Below, in pieces: positions 33,054-42,377 of a stretch of DNA of 56,368 nucleotides. The position numbers were made by a program, and so were the translations under genes. The first letter of the stretch is position 1; each line of letters opens with the position of its first letter. The stretch is from Lachnospiraceae bacterium UBA7060 (GTDB lineage Bacteria; Bacillota; Clostridia; Lachnospirales; Lachnospiraceae). The stretch spans positions 1 to 56,368 of the forward strand of contig DLAA01000040.1 in NCBI GenBank assembly GCA_002493835.1, given 5' to 3'. A model generated the notes under the pieces. It did not search any database. It saw only the letters and a list, made by a program, of their open reading frames with translations, and was not told where the DNA came from.

Positions 33054-35422
33054 AATTTCCGGGACAGTTGGTGTTTGGTCTGGATATCGGGACAAGAAGC
33101 ATTGTAGGTACGGTAGGGTACCGCGTGGGCGATAAGTTTCATGTGGTAACACAGAGCATCAGGGAACATCAGACCAGAGCCATGCTGGACGGACAGATCC
33201 ATGATATTTATAAGGTTGGCGGCACCATAAAGGAGGTCAAGGCGGAAATCGAGGAGAGGATCGGCAGGCAGCTTAAGGACGTTTGTATCGCGGCCGCTGG
33301 CCGTGTTCTGCAGACGGTGACACTGCGGGTTGATCAGGAGCTTGCAGGTGAGAGGGAAATCACGGGGGAGGATATTTATGCCCTGGATTCCATGGGAGTA
33401 GAGAGAGCTTACCAGGAATTCTTGGAAAACAATGATCTGGATATGAAGTTTTACTGTGTGGGTTATTCTGTAGTGCGTTATTATATGAATGGATATGCGA
33501 TAGGAAATCTGGAAGGGCACAAGGCGAAAACCATCGGTGCAGATTTGATTGCGACGTTTCTGCCAGAGGACGTGGTGAATGGTCTCTACAAGGCGGTTGG
33601 CGTTGCGGATTTGGAGGTGGTGAACCTGACGCTGGAGCCGATCGCGGCAATTCAGGTGGCTATTCCGGAGATGTACCGCATGTTGAACATTGCTTTGGTG
33701 GATGTGGGCGCGGGCACTTCTGATATCTCTGTCACAAAGGATGGAAGCATCATTGCCTACGGTATGATTCCCATTGCGGGGGATGCTCTCACAGAGGTAG
33801 TGGCAAAGCACTGTCTGGTTGATTTTGCCACAGCGGAGCAGATTAAGAGAGACGCTGGGTCGAAGGACGTGATTGAATACAAGGATATCATGGGACTGCC
33901 TCAGACCATCACCGCTGAGGAGGTGGAACGTGTGGCTTCGGACGTGATTGAGAATATGACCGGCCAGGTGGCTGACAAAATAAAAGAGTTGAACGGCGGC
34001 AGGTCCGTCAGCGCAGTGTTTGTTGTCGGCGGCGGCGGTAAACTGCCTGGTTATACACAGGCTCTGGCTGAGAAGCTGGACATTCAGAAAGAACGGGTGG
34101 CGGTCAGAGGCGAGGAGGTTATGCAGGGAATTGAGTTTATGGAGGCTGATGCCAGAAAGGATTCCCTGATGGTGACGCCCATTGGTATCTGTTTAAGTTT
34201 CTATGAGCAGAGCAACAATTTCATTTTTGTCTATTTTAATGAACAGCGGGTGAAGATCTATGACAACAGCAAGGCAGCTGTGGTGGATGCTGCCATGCAG
34301 GCAGAGTTCGCAAGTGACGGTCTTTTTCCGAAGCGGGGAAAAGAGCTGAATTTCACAGTAAACGGAAAACCTCGTATCGCCAGAGGGACGTTCGGGGAGG
34401 CAGCCCGGATTACCGTAAATGGCAACGAGGCAGATATTTACACGCAGATTCATGCCAATGACCAGATCCGGGTGATTGAATCTACGGCCGGAGAGGCGGC
34501 CCGGATGACGCTTGGGCAGCTGCCGGAGTTTGGCACGAAGATGTGGGTGGAGGTCAACGAAAAGAAAGTGGATCTGCCCAAATTCGCCAGCGTGAATGGA
34601 GAGCTGCAGTCTGAGTATTACGAGATTCAGGAGAATGACGAGATTGAGATTCTGGGATATTATACTGTGCGTCAGATTTCTGAGTTTATGGATGTGACCA
34701 TCGATTGGAGCATGAATATCTATGTCAACAACAAGCTGGCTGATATGGATACAAAAGTCTATGAGAACTTTTCGGTGATATGGACCATGGAGGAGCTGCA
34801 TCTTTCTGATGTGGAATTTTATGAGCCGCCCCAATCTGAGAAGGAGGAGAGGCATAAGGAGGACCGTCCCGCGGGTACAGCTGGTTTTTCGATGGCCTCT
34901 GCGGCGGCCGCCCGTGGGCGGGAACAGACCCAAGCAGAGACGGAGGCAGCAGGAGAAGAGGAGCGGGGAGAGGAGCAAGAGACCGGTCTGCCTTTTGAAG
35001 CTGCATCTGCAGACGATTCAGATACCCAAAGAAAACAAGAGACAGAATCCAAGGGACAGGAAAAACCCAAGGGCGCAAGGATTGTGATGGGCCCCGGCGT
35101 TAAGCGTGCTGAGGAGGAAGCAAGGGCGAGGGCGAAGGCAAAAGAGGAGGAGGCTGCCCGGGCGAAAGCTGAGGAAGAGAAGCGGAGAGAAGAACTGCTC
35201 AATAAGCATGTACCGCAATCTATTATTGTGACGGTAAACGGGGAGCAGATTCGACTTACCGGCAAGAAGAGTTATGTGTTTGTAGATGTATTCGAGTATA
35301 TTGATTTTGACCTGTCCAATCCCCAAGGCAGCGGAATTGTGACAAATCTAAACGGCAGGGACGCGCAGTATATGGAGAATATCAGAAGCGGTGACAGGAT
35401 TGAGATTTACTGGAAAAAATAA
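33038..35422 (+). CDS. FtsA-like actin-fold ATPase with beta-grasp-like C-terminal extensions
   Basis: A 794-residue protein starting at GTG 33038, with GGGGGAAG upstream. Residues 1-390 are an FtsA/PilM-type actin fold: phosphate-1 GLDIGTRSIVG, phosphate-2 LVDVGAGTSDIS and adenosine motif VVGGGGKLPG. The remainder is far beyond FtsA length. It contains segments that each start with VNG/VNE and end with a D-x-I-x-(V/I) turn: about 437-475 (ANDQIRV), 503-535 (ENDEIEI), 555-590, and the last 726-794 (SGDRIEIYW), resembling the ThiS/ubiquitin beta-grasp fold. An Ala/Glu/Arg-rich, coiled linker covers about 600-725. There is no membrane-targeting amphipathic helix at the end, unlike classical FtsA. 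Overlap with coaE and proximity to yycJ suggest a division or envelope role, which is inference. Confidence 0.85.
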   Translation: MAEAMKFPGQLVFGLDIGTRSIVGTVGYRVGDKFHVVTQSIREHQTRAMLDGQIHDIYKVGGTIKEVKAEIEERIGRQLKDVCIAAAGRVLQTVTLRVDQELAGEREITGEDIYALDSMGVERAYQEFLENNDLDMKFYCVGYSVVRYYMNGYAIGNLEGHKAKTIGADLIATFLPEDVVNGLYKAVGVADLEVVNLTLEPIAAIQVAIPEMYRMLNIALVDVGAGTSDISVTKDGSIIAYGMIPIAGDALTEVVAKHCLVDFATAEQIKRDAGSKDVIEYKDIMGLPQTITAEEVERVASDVIENMTGQVADKIKELNGGRSVSAVFVVGGGGKLPGYTQALAEKLDIQKERVAVRGEEVMQGIEFMEADARKDSLMVTPIGICLSFYEQSNNFIFVYFNEQRVKIYDNSKAAVVDAAMQAEFASDGLFPKRGKELNFTVNGKPRIARGTFGEAARITVNGNEADIYTQIHANDQIRVIESTAGEAARMTLGQLPEFGTKMWVEVNEKKVDLPKFASVNGELQSEYYEIQENDEIEILGYYTVRQISEFMDVTIDWSMNIYVNNKLADMDTKVYENFSVIWTMEELHLSDVEFYEPPQSEKEERHKEDRPAGTAGFSMASAAAARGREQTQAETEAAGEEERGEEQETGLPFEAASADDSDTQRKQETESKGQEKPKGARIVMGPGVKRAEEEARARAKAKEEEAARAKAEEEKRREELLNKHVPQSIIVTVNGEQIRLTGKKSYVFVDVFEYIDFDLSNPQGSGIVTNLNGRDAQYMENIRSGDRIEIYWKK

Positions 35423-35472
35423 AAAGAGAGGCGGCTTGGGAAAGGATATATGGCCGCAAAGGTTTACATAAC

Positions 35473-36273
35473 ATGAGACTGTGCAGTATTGCCAGCGGCA
35501 GCAGCGGAAATTGTGTCTATGTGGGCAGCGATACCACTCATCTTTTGATGGATGCGGGGATCAGCGGCAGGCGGACAGAGGCGGGGCTGCATGCGCTGGG
35601 ATTAACTATGAGGGACATTGACGGGATTTGTATTACTCACGAGCACGCTGATCACATAAATGGTCTGGGGGTGCTTGCCCGGAAATATGGTGTTCCAATT
35701 TATGCGACAAAAGGGACTGCGGAGGCAATTAGACAGGCTTCCTTTGTGGGGGAGATAGATAAATCTCTTTTCCAGCTTATTACTCCGGATGAAAAGTGTA
35801 CGATTAAGGATATTTCACTCTATCCGGTGCGCACTTCCCATGATGCGGCGGATCCCGTGGCTTATCGGATTGATTACGACGGCCGGCGGATAGGGCTTAT
35901 CACGGATTTGGGATGTTATAACGATTACACGGTGGAGTGCCTCAGAAACCTTGACCTTTTGTATCTTGAGGCGAATCATGACGTACATATGCTGCAGGCA
36001 GGACCCTACCCTTATTATCTGAAACAGCGGATTTTGGGGGAGTGCGGACATTTGTCCAATGAGTCGGCTGGGAAGCTTTTGAGCCGGCTTTTACACGACA
36101 ATATGCAGGCCATTGTGCTTGGGCATTTGAGCAAGGAGAACAACCTGCCAGAGCTCGCCTACGAATCCGTCAGGGTGGAAGTGACTATGGCCGACAATCA
36201 GTACAGCGGCAATGATTTTCCGATATATGTAGCGAAGAGAAGCGAGGTGTCGGAAGTGATTGAGGTGAGGTAA
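35473..36273 (+). CDS. YycJ/WalJ-type metallo-beta-lactamase-fold hydrolase
   Basis: A 266-residue MBL-fold hydrolase of the YycJ (VicX/WalJ) family, implicated in other Firmicutes in coordinating division with replication and possessing 5'-exonuclease-like activity in relatives. The opening RLCSIASGSSGNCVYVG is diagnostic. The metal motif HEHADH is at residues 56-61, and the later DxH/H ligands appear in YLEANHDVHML and VLGHLSKENN. In many genomes it follows the walRK genes; here it follows the FtsA-like gene by about 50 bp, with no walRK nearby. Confidence 0.92.
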   Translation: MRLCSIASGSSGNCVYVGSDTTHLLMDAGISGRRTEAGLHALGLTMRDIDGICITHEHADHINGLGVLARKYGVPIYATKGTAEAIRQASFVGEIDKSLFQLITPDEKCTIKDISLYPVRTSHDAADPVAYRIDYDGRRIGLITDLGCYNDYTVECLRNLDLLYLEANHDVHMLQAGPYPYYLKQRILGECGHLSNESAGKLLSRLLHDNMQAIVLGHLSKENNLPELAYESVRVEVTMADNQYSGNDFPIYVAKRSEVSEVIEVR

Positions 36274-36357
36274 GAAAAAGGTAAGATGACAGCGCATGAG
36301 CCGGTTTGGCCTTCAGGTCTGCTATAGCGCAAAGGATCGACAGAACAGGGAGGAGCT

Positions 36358-36630
36358 ATGAAGAAGACAATTATCACGGTAGTGGGAAAAGATACAGTGG
36401 GCATCATCGCCAGAGTATGCACTTACTTGGCAGACAACCGGATCAATATTCTGGATATCTCTCAGACCATTGTGCAGGGCTTTTTTAACATGATGATGAT
36501 CGTGGACACGAATTTGACGGACAAGGATTTCGGGGTGATCGTGGATGAGCTGAACGCGCTTGGGAAGGAGATTGGCGTTGATATTAAATGCCAAAAGGAA
36601 GAAATATTTGATCAGATGCATCGGATATAA
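36358..36630 (+). CDS. ACT-domain protein, UPF0237 family
   Basis: A 90-residue stand-alone ACT domain, usually a small-molecule (amino acid) sensor. KKTIITVVGKDTVGIIARV is the family signature, with the Gly loop for ligand binding. GGGAGGAG precedes ATG 36358. It lies 33 bp before the UPF0210 gene, a pairing seen widely in Clostridia and other Firmicutes, so the two probably act together. The ligand is unknown. Confidence 0.92.
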   Translation: MKKTIITVVGKDTVGIIARVCTYLADNRINILDISQTIVQGFFNMMMIVDTNLTDKDFGVIVDELNALGKEIGVDIKCQKEEIFDQMHRI

Positions 36631-36663
36631 TAGCCGTAAAGGAAAAACGGGAGAGGAAAGACC

Positions 36664-38028
36664 ATGATAAATTTGTTTGAGGTGGCTGAGACCAACGAAA
36701 TGATTGCCAAGGAGAATCTGGATGTGCGTACCATCACTCTGGGAATCAGCCTGTTGGATTGTATTGACGGAGATTTGAAAAAGGTAAACGAACAAGTTTA
36801 CGAGAAGATTACTAAAACGGCGAAAGATCTGGTTAAGACAGGGGAGACCATTGAAAAGGAGTTTGGTATTCCCATTGTCAATAAGAGAATTTCCGTCACA
36901 CCGATGGCGTTAGTGGGTGGTGCTGCCAGCAGAAGCAGCGAGGATTTTGAGACACTGGCAAAAACTATGGACCGGGCGGCACAGGCGGTAGGGGTCAATC
37001 TGATCGGCGGGTATTCAGCTCTTGTGTCCAAGGGAATGACAAAAGCGGACGAGATGTTGATCCGTTCGATTCCGAGGGCGCTTCACGCGACAAAACGGGT
37101 CTGCAGTTCTGTAAATCTGGCTTCTACCAAGACTGGCATCAACATGGATGCGGTGAGGCTGATGGGGGATATCATCAAGGAGACAGCCACGATCAGTAAA
37201 GACCAGGACAGTGCGGACTGCATGAAGCTGGTGGTGTTTTGTAACGCGCCGGACGATAATCCTTTTATGGCGGGTGCGTTTCACGGCGTGACCGAGGCGG
37301 ACGCGGTGATCAATGTGGGAGTCAGCGGTCCGGGTGTGGTCAAGACAGCACTGCAGAAGGTACGGGGTGAGGATTTCGAGGTGCTCTGTGAAACTATCAA
37401 AAAAACGGCCTTCAAGGTGACGAGAGTGGGACAGCTGGTGGCACAGGAGGCATCCCGCATGTTGGGAATTCCCTTTGGCATTGTGGATCTGTCGTTGGCG
37501 CCCACCCCGGCTATCGGCGACAGTGTGGCGGATATTCTCTGTGAGATTGGTCTGGAGTACGCTGGTGCACCGGGAACCACGGCGGCACTCGCGCTTTTGA
37601 ACGACCAGGTGAAAAAGGGCGGGGTGATGGCATCCTCCTACGTGGGCGGATTGAGCGGCGCTTTTATTCCTGTCAGCGAGGATCAGGGTATGATCGATGC
37701 GGTGGCGGCGGGCGCGCTTACATTGGAGAAGCTTGAGGCCATGACTTGTGTCTGTTCCGTGGGGCTTGATATGCTGGCAGTTCCAGGAGACATTCCGAAC
37801 ACAACGATTGCGGGGATCATTGCCGATGAGATGGCCATCGGCATGGTGAACCAGAAGACTACGGCGGTGCGGCTTATTCCTGCCATTGGCAAAGCTGTGG
37901 GGGAGAAGGTGGAGTTTGGAGGTCTGTTCGGCTATGCGCCGGTGATGCCGGTGAATGGCTTTTCCTGTGAGGCATTTGTGAACCGTGGGGGGAGGATACC
38001 TGCTCCAATTCACAGCTTTAAAAATTAG
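36664..38028 (+). CDS. UPF0210 (PFL-family) protein
   Basis: A 454-residue conserved cytosolic protein of the UPF0210/DUF711 family. It has a Gly-rich core (VNVGVSGPGVVKTAL, VDLSLAPTPAIGDSVADIL) reminiscent of the pyruvate-formate-lyase-like fold given in its family name, but I see no glycyl-radical motif. MINLFEVAETNEMI matches the usual start, and GGAGAGGAAAG is upstream. No reaction is established for the family. Its constant partner is the ACT protein just upstream, which may sense its substrate. Confidence 0.92.
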   Translation: MINLFEVAETNEMIAKENLDVRTITLGISLLDCIDGDLKKVNEQVYEKITKTAKDLVKTGETIEKEFGIPIVNKRISVTPMALVGGAASRSSEDFETLAKTMDRAAQAVGVNLIGGYSALVSKGMTKADEMLIRSIPRALHATKRVCSSVNLASTKTGINMDAVRLMGDIIKETATISKDQDSADCMKLVVFCNAPDDNPFMAGAFHGVTEADAVINVGVSGPGVVKTALQKVRGEDFEVLCETIKKTAFKVTRVGQLVAQEASRMLGIPFGIVDLSLAPTPAIGDSVADILCEIGLEYAGAPGTTAALALLNDQVKKGGVMASSYVGGLSGAFIPVSEDQGMIDAVAAGALTLEKLEAMTCVCSVGLDMLAVPGDIPNTTIAGIIADEMAIGMVNQKTTAVRLIPAIGKAVGEKVEFGGLFGYAPVMPVNGFSCEAFVNRGGRIPAPIHSFKN

Positions 38029-38058
38029 TTCAGCCAGATCGAACAGGAATTACAGCGG

Positions 38059-38088
38059 TTGACACAGAACTGCTATACAGACTATAAT
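38059..38088 (+). promoter_or_regulatory. near-consensus promoter for the ECF transporter
   Basis: TTGACA (38059-38064) and TATAAT (38083-38088) are both perfect, with an 18-bp spacer. Only about 40 bp separate the start site from the ATG, which is too short for a riboswitch. Confidence 0.85.
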
Positions 38089-38135
38089 AGAGATGGTTTT
38101 TTGCCAAATAAAATACATATGAGGGAGGTTTTTCC

Positions 38136-38678
38136 ATGAAAAAGTTATCAGTAAAAAGTGTAGTGGCGATCGGCATCGGTGCGGCATTGTTCTTTGTTCT
38201 GGGCAAGGTGGCTATTCCGTCTCCTGTGCCGAATACAAACATCAGTTTGCAGTATGCGGTGCAGGCGGTGTTTGCGACGCTGTTCGGACCCATCGCAGGC
38301 GTTATAATCGGATTTATCGGCCACACATTAATTGACGCTACAAGTTATGGTCCCTGGTGGAGCTGGATTATTGCTTCTGCATTCGTGGGTTTGGTGATCG
38401 GTCTTTTCACTATGAAGATGAACACGGAGGAAGGGATTGACAACAAGAAGCTTGTCCGCTTCAACGTGGCGCAGATCATCGCGCATATTTTGGCGTGGGG
38501 CGTGGTTGCGCCTGTTTTGGATATTTTAATCTACGCAGAGCCTGTGGAGAAACTGTTTGCACAGGGATTAATGGCGGCGGCTGCCAATATTATCACCACT
38601 GGTGTTGTGGGAACTCTTTTATTGCTCGGGTATTCGAAGACGGTGGTGAAAAAGGGATCTCTGGAGAAAGAAGACTAA
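38136..38678 (+). CDS. ECF transporter S component, UPF0397 family
   Basis: A 180-residue membrane protein with five to six helices, the substrate-capture subunit of an energy-coupling-factor vitamin transporter. The N-terminus MKKLSVKSVVAIGIGAALFF holds the Ala-x-x-x-Ala-type helix used to dock on EcfT. SPVPNTNISLQYAVQAVFA and GPIAGVIIGFIGHTLID match UPF0397. Automated annotation often calls these riboflavin transporters, but the ligand is not settled. A near-consensus promoter lies directly upstream, and a hairpin/T-rich sequence separates it from the ATPase gene. Confidence 0.88.
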   Translation: MKKLSVKSVVAIGIGAALFFVLGKVAIPSPVPNTNISLQYAVQAVFATLFGPIAGVIIGFIGHTLIDATSYGPWWSWIIASAFVGLVIGLFTMKMNTEEGIDNKKLVRFNVAQIIAHILAWGVVAPVLDILIYAEPVEKLFAQGLMAAAANIITTGVVGTLLLLGYSKTVVKKGSLEKED

Positions 38679-38688
38679 ATAAAACTTG

Positions 38689-38727
38689 ACAGATTCGGGA
38701 GGATTTTTCTCGAATCTGTTTCTCTTT
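38689..38727 (+). terminator. terminator or attenuator between S and ATPase genes
   Basis: ACAGATTC (38689-38696) pairs with GAATCTGT (38712-38719), extended by GAG/CTC, then TTTCTCTTT. It would lower expression of the ATPase and T genes relative to the S component. Confidence 0.65.
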
Positions 38728-38774
38728 ACGCGTACGGAGCAGGAGTAATAAAGAATATACAGCGAGGAAAAAAT

Positions 38775-40487
38775 ATGGCACAGCCCATCATTTCTTTTAA
38801 AGATTACGGATTTCAATATACGGCGCAGGCAAGCCCCACCCTGCATCATATTAATCTGGATATTTATCCAGGAGAAAAGGTGCTAATTGCAGGGGCTTCA
38901 GGCAGTGGAAAAAGTACCATTGGCAGCTGTCTTAACGGTTTGATTCCCTACGCGTATCCGGGGGAGAGTACAGGGAAGCTGACAATTGGAGGAAAAGATC
39001 CGAAAGAAAGCAGTATTTTTGAACTGAGCCAGATTGTGGGGACGGTGCTGCAGGATACGGACGGACAATTTATCGGTCTCACGGTGGGGGAGGATATTGC
39101 CTTTGCCTTAGAAAATGACTGTGTGCCTCAGGATCAGATGAAAGAGACGGTGCATGAAGTGGCGAAGCTGGTGGATATAGATCACCACTTAGAGTATGCG
39201 CCGCATGATCTCTCCGGCGGGCAGAAGCAGAGGGTCAGTCTGGCAGGAGTCATGGTGGAGCAGGTGAAGGTGCTTCTCTTTGACGAGCCGTTAGCGAATC
39301 TCGACCCGGCGGCGGGCAGAGTTACCATCGAGCTGATTGACGAAGTACAAAAGCGGACCGGCGCTGCGGTGATTATCATCGAGCACCGATTGGAGGATGT
39401 GTTGTGGAGAAGCGTAGATCGGATTGTGCTCATGGATGAGGGGCGGATTGTGGCGGATATGCCTACGAAAGATTTCTTGAGCGGGGATATGCTTTTGGAG
39501 CATGGGATTAGAGAGCCTCTGTATCTGACGGCTCTCCGGTACGCCGGTATTTCCATTACCAAGGAGCTGGAGCCGCAGCACGTGGAGAGCCTGACGCTTT
39601 CCGGGGAACAGAAAGAGAAGGTGAGAAGCTGGTATCGGGACAATGCGGGGTTGACAGGAGCAAAGAAGGAGCGGCGCGAGCTTCTTAGGGTAGAGAATTT
39701 AAGTTTCGGTTATACGCCGGAGGTTCAGAATTTAAAGGATGTGAGCTTTTCCATCGAAGAGGGGGAGATGGTCAGCATCGTCGGCAAAAACGGTGCGGGA
39801 AAGAGTACCCTGGCTAAGCTGATCTGCGGTTTTGAAAAGCCCACTTCGGGTAGAATCTGTCTGGAGGGGAGAGATCTTTCGGGAGATACCATTAAGGAGC
39901 GGGCGAAAACGATTGGTTATGTGATGCAAAATCCCAATCAGATGATCTCAAAGCCCATGATCTGGGACGAGGTGGAGATGGCGCTCCTTTCGGGGGATAT
40001 GAATGAGCAGGAGCGGAAAGAGCGGGTGGAGGAGACACTAAAGATCTGTGGGCTTTACCCTTTTCGAAAATGGCCGGTGTCAGCTCTGTCTTATGGACAG
40101 AAGAAGCGGGTGACCATCGCGGGGATTCTTGTGCAGAGACCTCAGATCATTATTCTGGATGAACCCACGGCGGGGCAGGATTATCACCATTACACGGAAA
40201 TTATGGAATTTTTGAAGGAGCTTAACACACAGGGATTTACCATTGTGATGATTACCCACGATATGCACCTTATGTTGGAGTATACGCCTAGAGCGATTGT
40301 ATTCTGTGAGGGAATGCTGCTTGCGGATACCACGGCGGCCCGTGTGCTCAACGATCCGTCGCTGGTGCAGAGAGCGAATTTGAAGGAGACGAGCCTTTAC
40401 ACGCTGAGTGTTATGTGTGGTATTGAGGAGCCTCAAGAGTTTACGGAACGGTTTATCGCTTATGAGGAGGCGCGCAGGAGAAGGTAG
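38775..40487 (+). CDS. fused double ABC ATPase of an ECF transporter
   Basis: A 570-residue cytosolic energizing subunit in which both EcfA halves are fused. First half: Walker A GASGSGKST, Q-loop VLQDTDGQF, signature LSGGQKQR, Walker B LLFDEPLANLD and switch His in EHRLED. Second half: GKNGAGKST, VMQNPNQM, a degenerate signature LSYGQKKR, IILDEPTAGQD and THDMHLM. The second signature departs from LSGGQ, so the two sites may not be equivalent. It is followed 9 bp later by the T component, completing a dedicated (group I-type) ECF transporter with the S gene upstream. Confidence 0.93.
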   Translation: MAQPIISFKDYGFQYTAQASPTLHHINLDIYPGEKVLIAGASGSGKSTIGSCLNGLIPYAYPGESTGKLTIGGKDPKESSIFELSQIVGTVLQDTDGQFIGLTVGEDIAFALENDCVPQDQMKETVHEVAKLVDIDHHLEYAPHDLSGGQKQRVSLAGVMVEQVKVLLFDEPLANLDPAAGRVTIELIDEVQKRTGAAVIIIEHRLEDVLWRSVDRIVLMDEGRIVADMPTKDFLSGDMLLEHGIREPLYLTALRYAGISITKELEPQHVESLTLSGEQKEKVRSWYRDNAGLTGAKKERRELLRVENLSFGYTPEVQNLKDVSFSIEEGEMVSIVGKNGAGKSTLAKLICGFEKPTSGRICLEGRDLSGDTIKERAKTIGYVMQNPNQMISKPMIWDEVEMALLSGDMNEQERKERVEETLKICGLYPFRKWPVSALSYGQKKRVTIAGILVQRPQIIILDEPTAGQDYHHYTEIMEFLKELNTQGFTIVMITHDMHLMLEYTPRAIVFCEGMLLADTTAARVLNDPSLVQRANLKETSLYTLSVMCGIEEPQEFTERFIAYEEARRRR

Positions 40488-40496
40488 GAGGGTGAG

Positions 40497-41336
40497 ATGG
40501 CGAAAATAGCTATTTTAAATTATATCAAACGGTCAAGTCCGGTGCATGAGCTGACGGGAACTACAAAGTTGATTTTCTTTATCGCATGGAGCGTGACTTC
40601 CATGGTGACTTTTGACACTCGTGTGTTAGTCTGCATGCTGGCAGTCGGTGCGGTGATTTTTAAGGTCAGCCAGATCAGAATTCGAGATATCAATGTTGTG
40701 CTGGGATTGGCGGCTGTGTTTCTTCTGCTCAACAATTTTTTTATTTATCTGTTTACACCGGAGTATGGGGTGGAGCTTTATGAGAGCCGGGATCTTTTAT
40801 TTACTATTGTGGGGCGTTACACGGTTACAGCCCAGCAGTTGTTTTATCATTTGAATATTACGCTGAAGGTTATCTGTGTAGTACCCATCGCACTGCTCTT
40901 TATCGCTTGTACAGATCCAAGTGAATTTGCCTCATCTTTAGCCAGAATCGGGGTGAGTTACCGAGCTGGTTATGCGGTGAGTCTGGCACTGCGTTACATA
41001 CCGGATGTACAGAGGGAGTACCGGAATATCAGTCAGGCACAGCAGGCGCGTGGAATCGATATCTCCGGCAAGGATAAGCTTTTTACGAGGTTGAAGAATT
41101 CTGTGGCAATTCTGCTGCCTCTTATCATGTCGAGCCTGAATCGGATTGAGACGGTCAGCAACGCCATGGAGCTGCGGGGGTTTGGAAAGAAGGATAAACG
41201 GACCTGGTACACCAGACGGGAGCTTGGACGGAATGACTGGCTGGCCATTGGGTTTGCGGTAGTGATTCTGGCGGCCGGACTGATAGTAACGTTCTGGGAC
41301 GGGAGCCGGTACTTTAATCCTTTTTTGCGGTGGTAG
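40497..41336 (+). CDS. ecfT: ECF transporter T component
   Basis: A 279-residue membrane scaffold with about five to six helices that couples the ATPase to the S subunit. The two cytoplasmic coupling motifs ending in Ala-Arg-Gly are visible as QAQQARGID and NAMELRGFG. The start overlaps closely with the ATPase gene (9 bp gap) and has GGAGGGTGAG upstream. Confidence 0.9.
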   Translation: MAKIAILNYIKRSSPVHELTGTTKLIFFIAWSVTSMVTFDTRVLVCMLAVGAVIFKVSQIRIRDINVVLGLAAVFLLLNNFFIYLFTPEYGVELYESRDLLFTIVGRYTVTAQQLFYHLNITLKVICVVPIALLFIACTDPSEFASSLARIGVSYRAGYAVSLALRYIPDVQREYRNISQAQQARGIDISGKDKLFTRLKNSVAILLPLIMSSLNRIETVSNAMELRGFGKKDKRTWYTRRELGRNDWLAIGFAVVILAAGLIVTFWDGSRYFNPFLRW

Positions 41337-41401
41337 GAAATTCCTTGACTGCATTCGAGTTCATGAAGGGAAGAGGGAAGATGCTTTAGGAGACGACGTA
41401 T

Positions 41402-42310
41402 ATGAAACTTTTGGTAATTGGCGGCAGCTATTTTTACGGCAGGGTTTTTGTTATGGAGGCAGCTAAGGAGCATGAGATCACAGTTTGGAATCGCGGAACT
41501 TACTCCATGAAAGAGTTTGGGGTGAGAGAGATTCGGGCGGACAGGCATGACCGGCCTGCGGTCTGCGGGGAGGATTATGATGCCATTGTGGATTTTTGTG
41601 CTTATGCGCCTGGAGATGTGAGAAGCGTCATAGAAAATATGACAGGGAAGATCAATCAATATCTTTTGGTAAGTACTGTGGACGTGTATGAAAGGAATGC
41701 GGCAGTCGTCAAGAAGGAAGAGACGCCCTTGGCGCAGCGGTTCCCAGCGGGGGAGGCAGGGGAGTATATTGCGGGGAAAACAGCCCTGGAGCGGGAGATA
41801 CGAGAAGTCTGTATACAAAAAGGGATTCCTTATACAGTGCTCCGCCCGGCGATTCTCTATGGTCCCTACAATTATGCTCCAAGGGAGTCGGCTTACATCG
41901 CGATGCTCCTGATGAACCACGCTCTGCCCCATTTTATCGATGCAGATGGACAATTTCAATTTGTCTACGTGAAAGACGCGGCACAGGCAGTTCTCAGGTG
42001 TCTGGGGAACCAGAGCGCTTATGGGCAGGCTTACAATCTATGCCAGGATCAGGTACTCACTTACGACCGCTTTTTTGAGGTGCTCAAGACAGTAGCAGAG
42101 CCGGAGGATCTGGCAGGGCTTGTGGAGGTGCCGCTCACGGTGGAGGAGGCTGTAAAACAGGGGATTCCGGTGCCTTTTCCCGCCACGGCAGAGGAAACCC
42201 ATCTGTGTGATAACGGGAAAGGGAAGCGGGAGCTTTTCATGTCTTATCTTTCCTTTGAGGAAGGGATGAAAAGGACTTACAGAGCTTTCAGACATGTATA
42301 TGTAAAATGA
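41402..42310 (+). CDS. NAD-dependent epimerase/dehydratase (extended SDR)
   Basis: A 302-residue Rossmann-fold oxidoreductase, probably acting on a nucleotide sugar or similar substrate. LLVIGGSYFYGRVFV is the dinucleotide loop (a GGSYFYG variant). ADRHDRP follows the second strand, and Tyr-x3-Lys is in EYIAGKTALE with STVD as the Ser/Thr partner. It has the C-terminal substrate lobe of the extended family. AGGAGACGACGT precedes ATG 41402. It has no clear functional partner: the ECF genes are upstream and feoAB downstream. Confidence 0.88.
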   Translation: MKLLVIGGSYFYGRVFVMEAAKEHEITVWNRGTYSMKEFGVREIRADRHDRPAVCGEDYDAIVDFCAYAPGDVRSVIENMTGKINQYLLVSTVDVYERNAAVVKKEETPLAQRFPAGEAGEYIAGKTALEREIREVCIQKGIPYTVLRPAILYGPYNYAPRESAYIAMLLMNHALPHFIDADGQFQFVYVKDAAQAVLRCLGNQSAYGQAYNLCQDQVLTYDRFFEVLKTVAEPEDLAGLVEVPLTVEEAVKQGIPVPFPATAEETHLCDNGKGKRELFMSYLSFEEGMKRTYRAFRHVYVK

Positions 42311-42377
42311 AATTGGCTGGGGCACTATTATACAAAACTTAAACATAAACTGTAAAATACAAAATGACAGAAACGGG

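Noticed and set aside
37015..38013. A 332-codon minus-strand frame opposite the UPF0210 gene
   Set aside because: Antisense shadow: His/Arg-rich product, no motifs, no start context.
38089..38135. Possible riboswitch before the ECF transporter
   Set aside because: Only about 40 nt lie between the predicted transcription start and the ATG, too short for any known vitamin riboswitch.
41033..41959. A 308-codon minus-strand frame spanning ecfT and the epimerase
   Set aside because: It crosses two real genes on the other strand and has no family features.
42311..42377. Possible Fur box or promoter before feoAB
   Set aside because: AT-rich, but no GATAATGATTATC-like palindrome and no well-spaced -35/-10 pair could be found.
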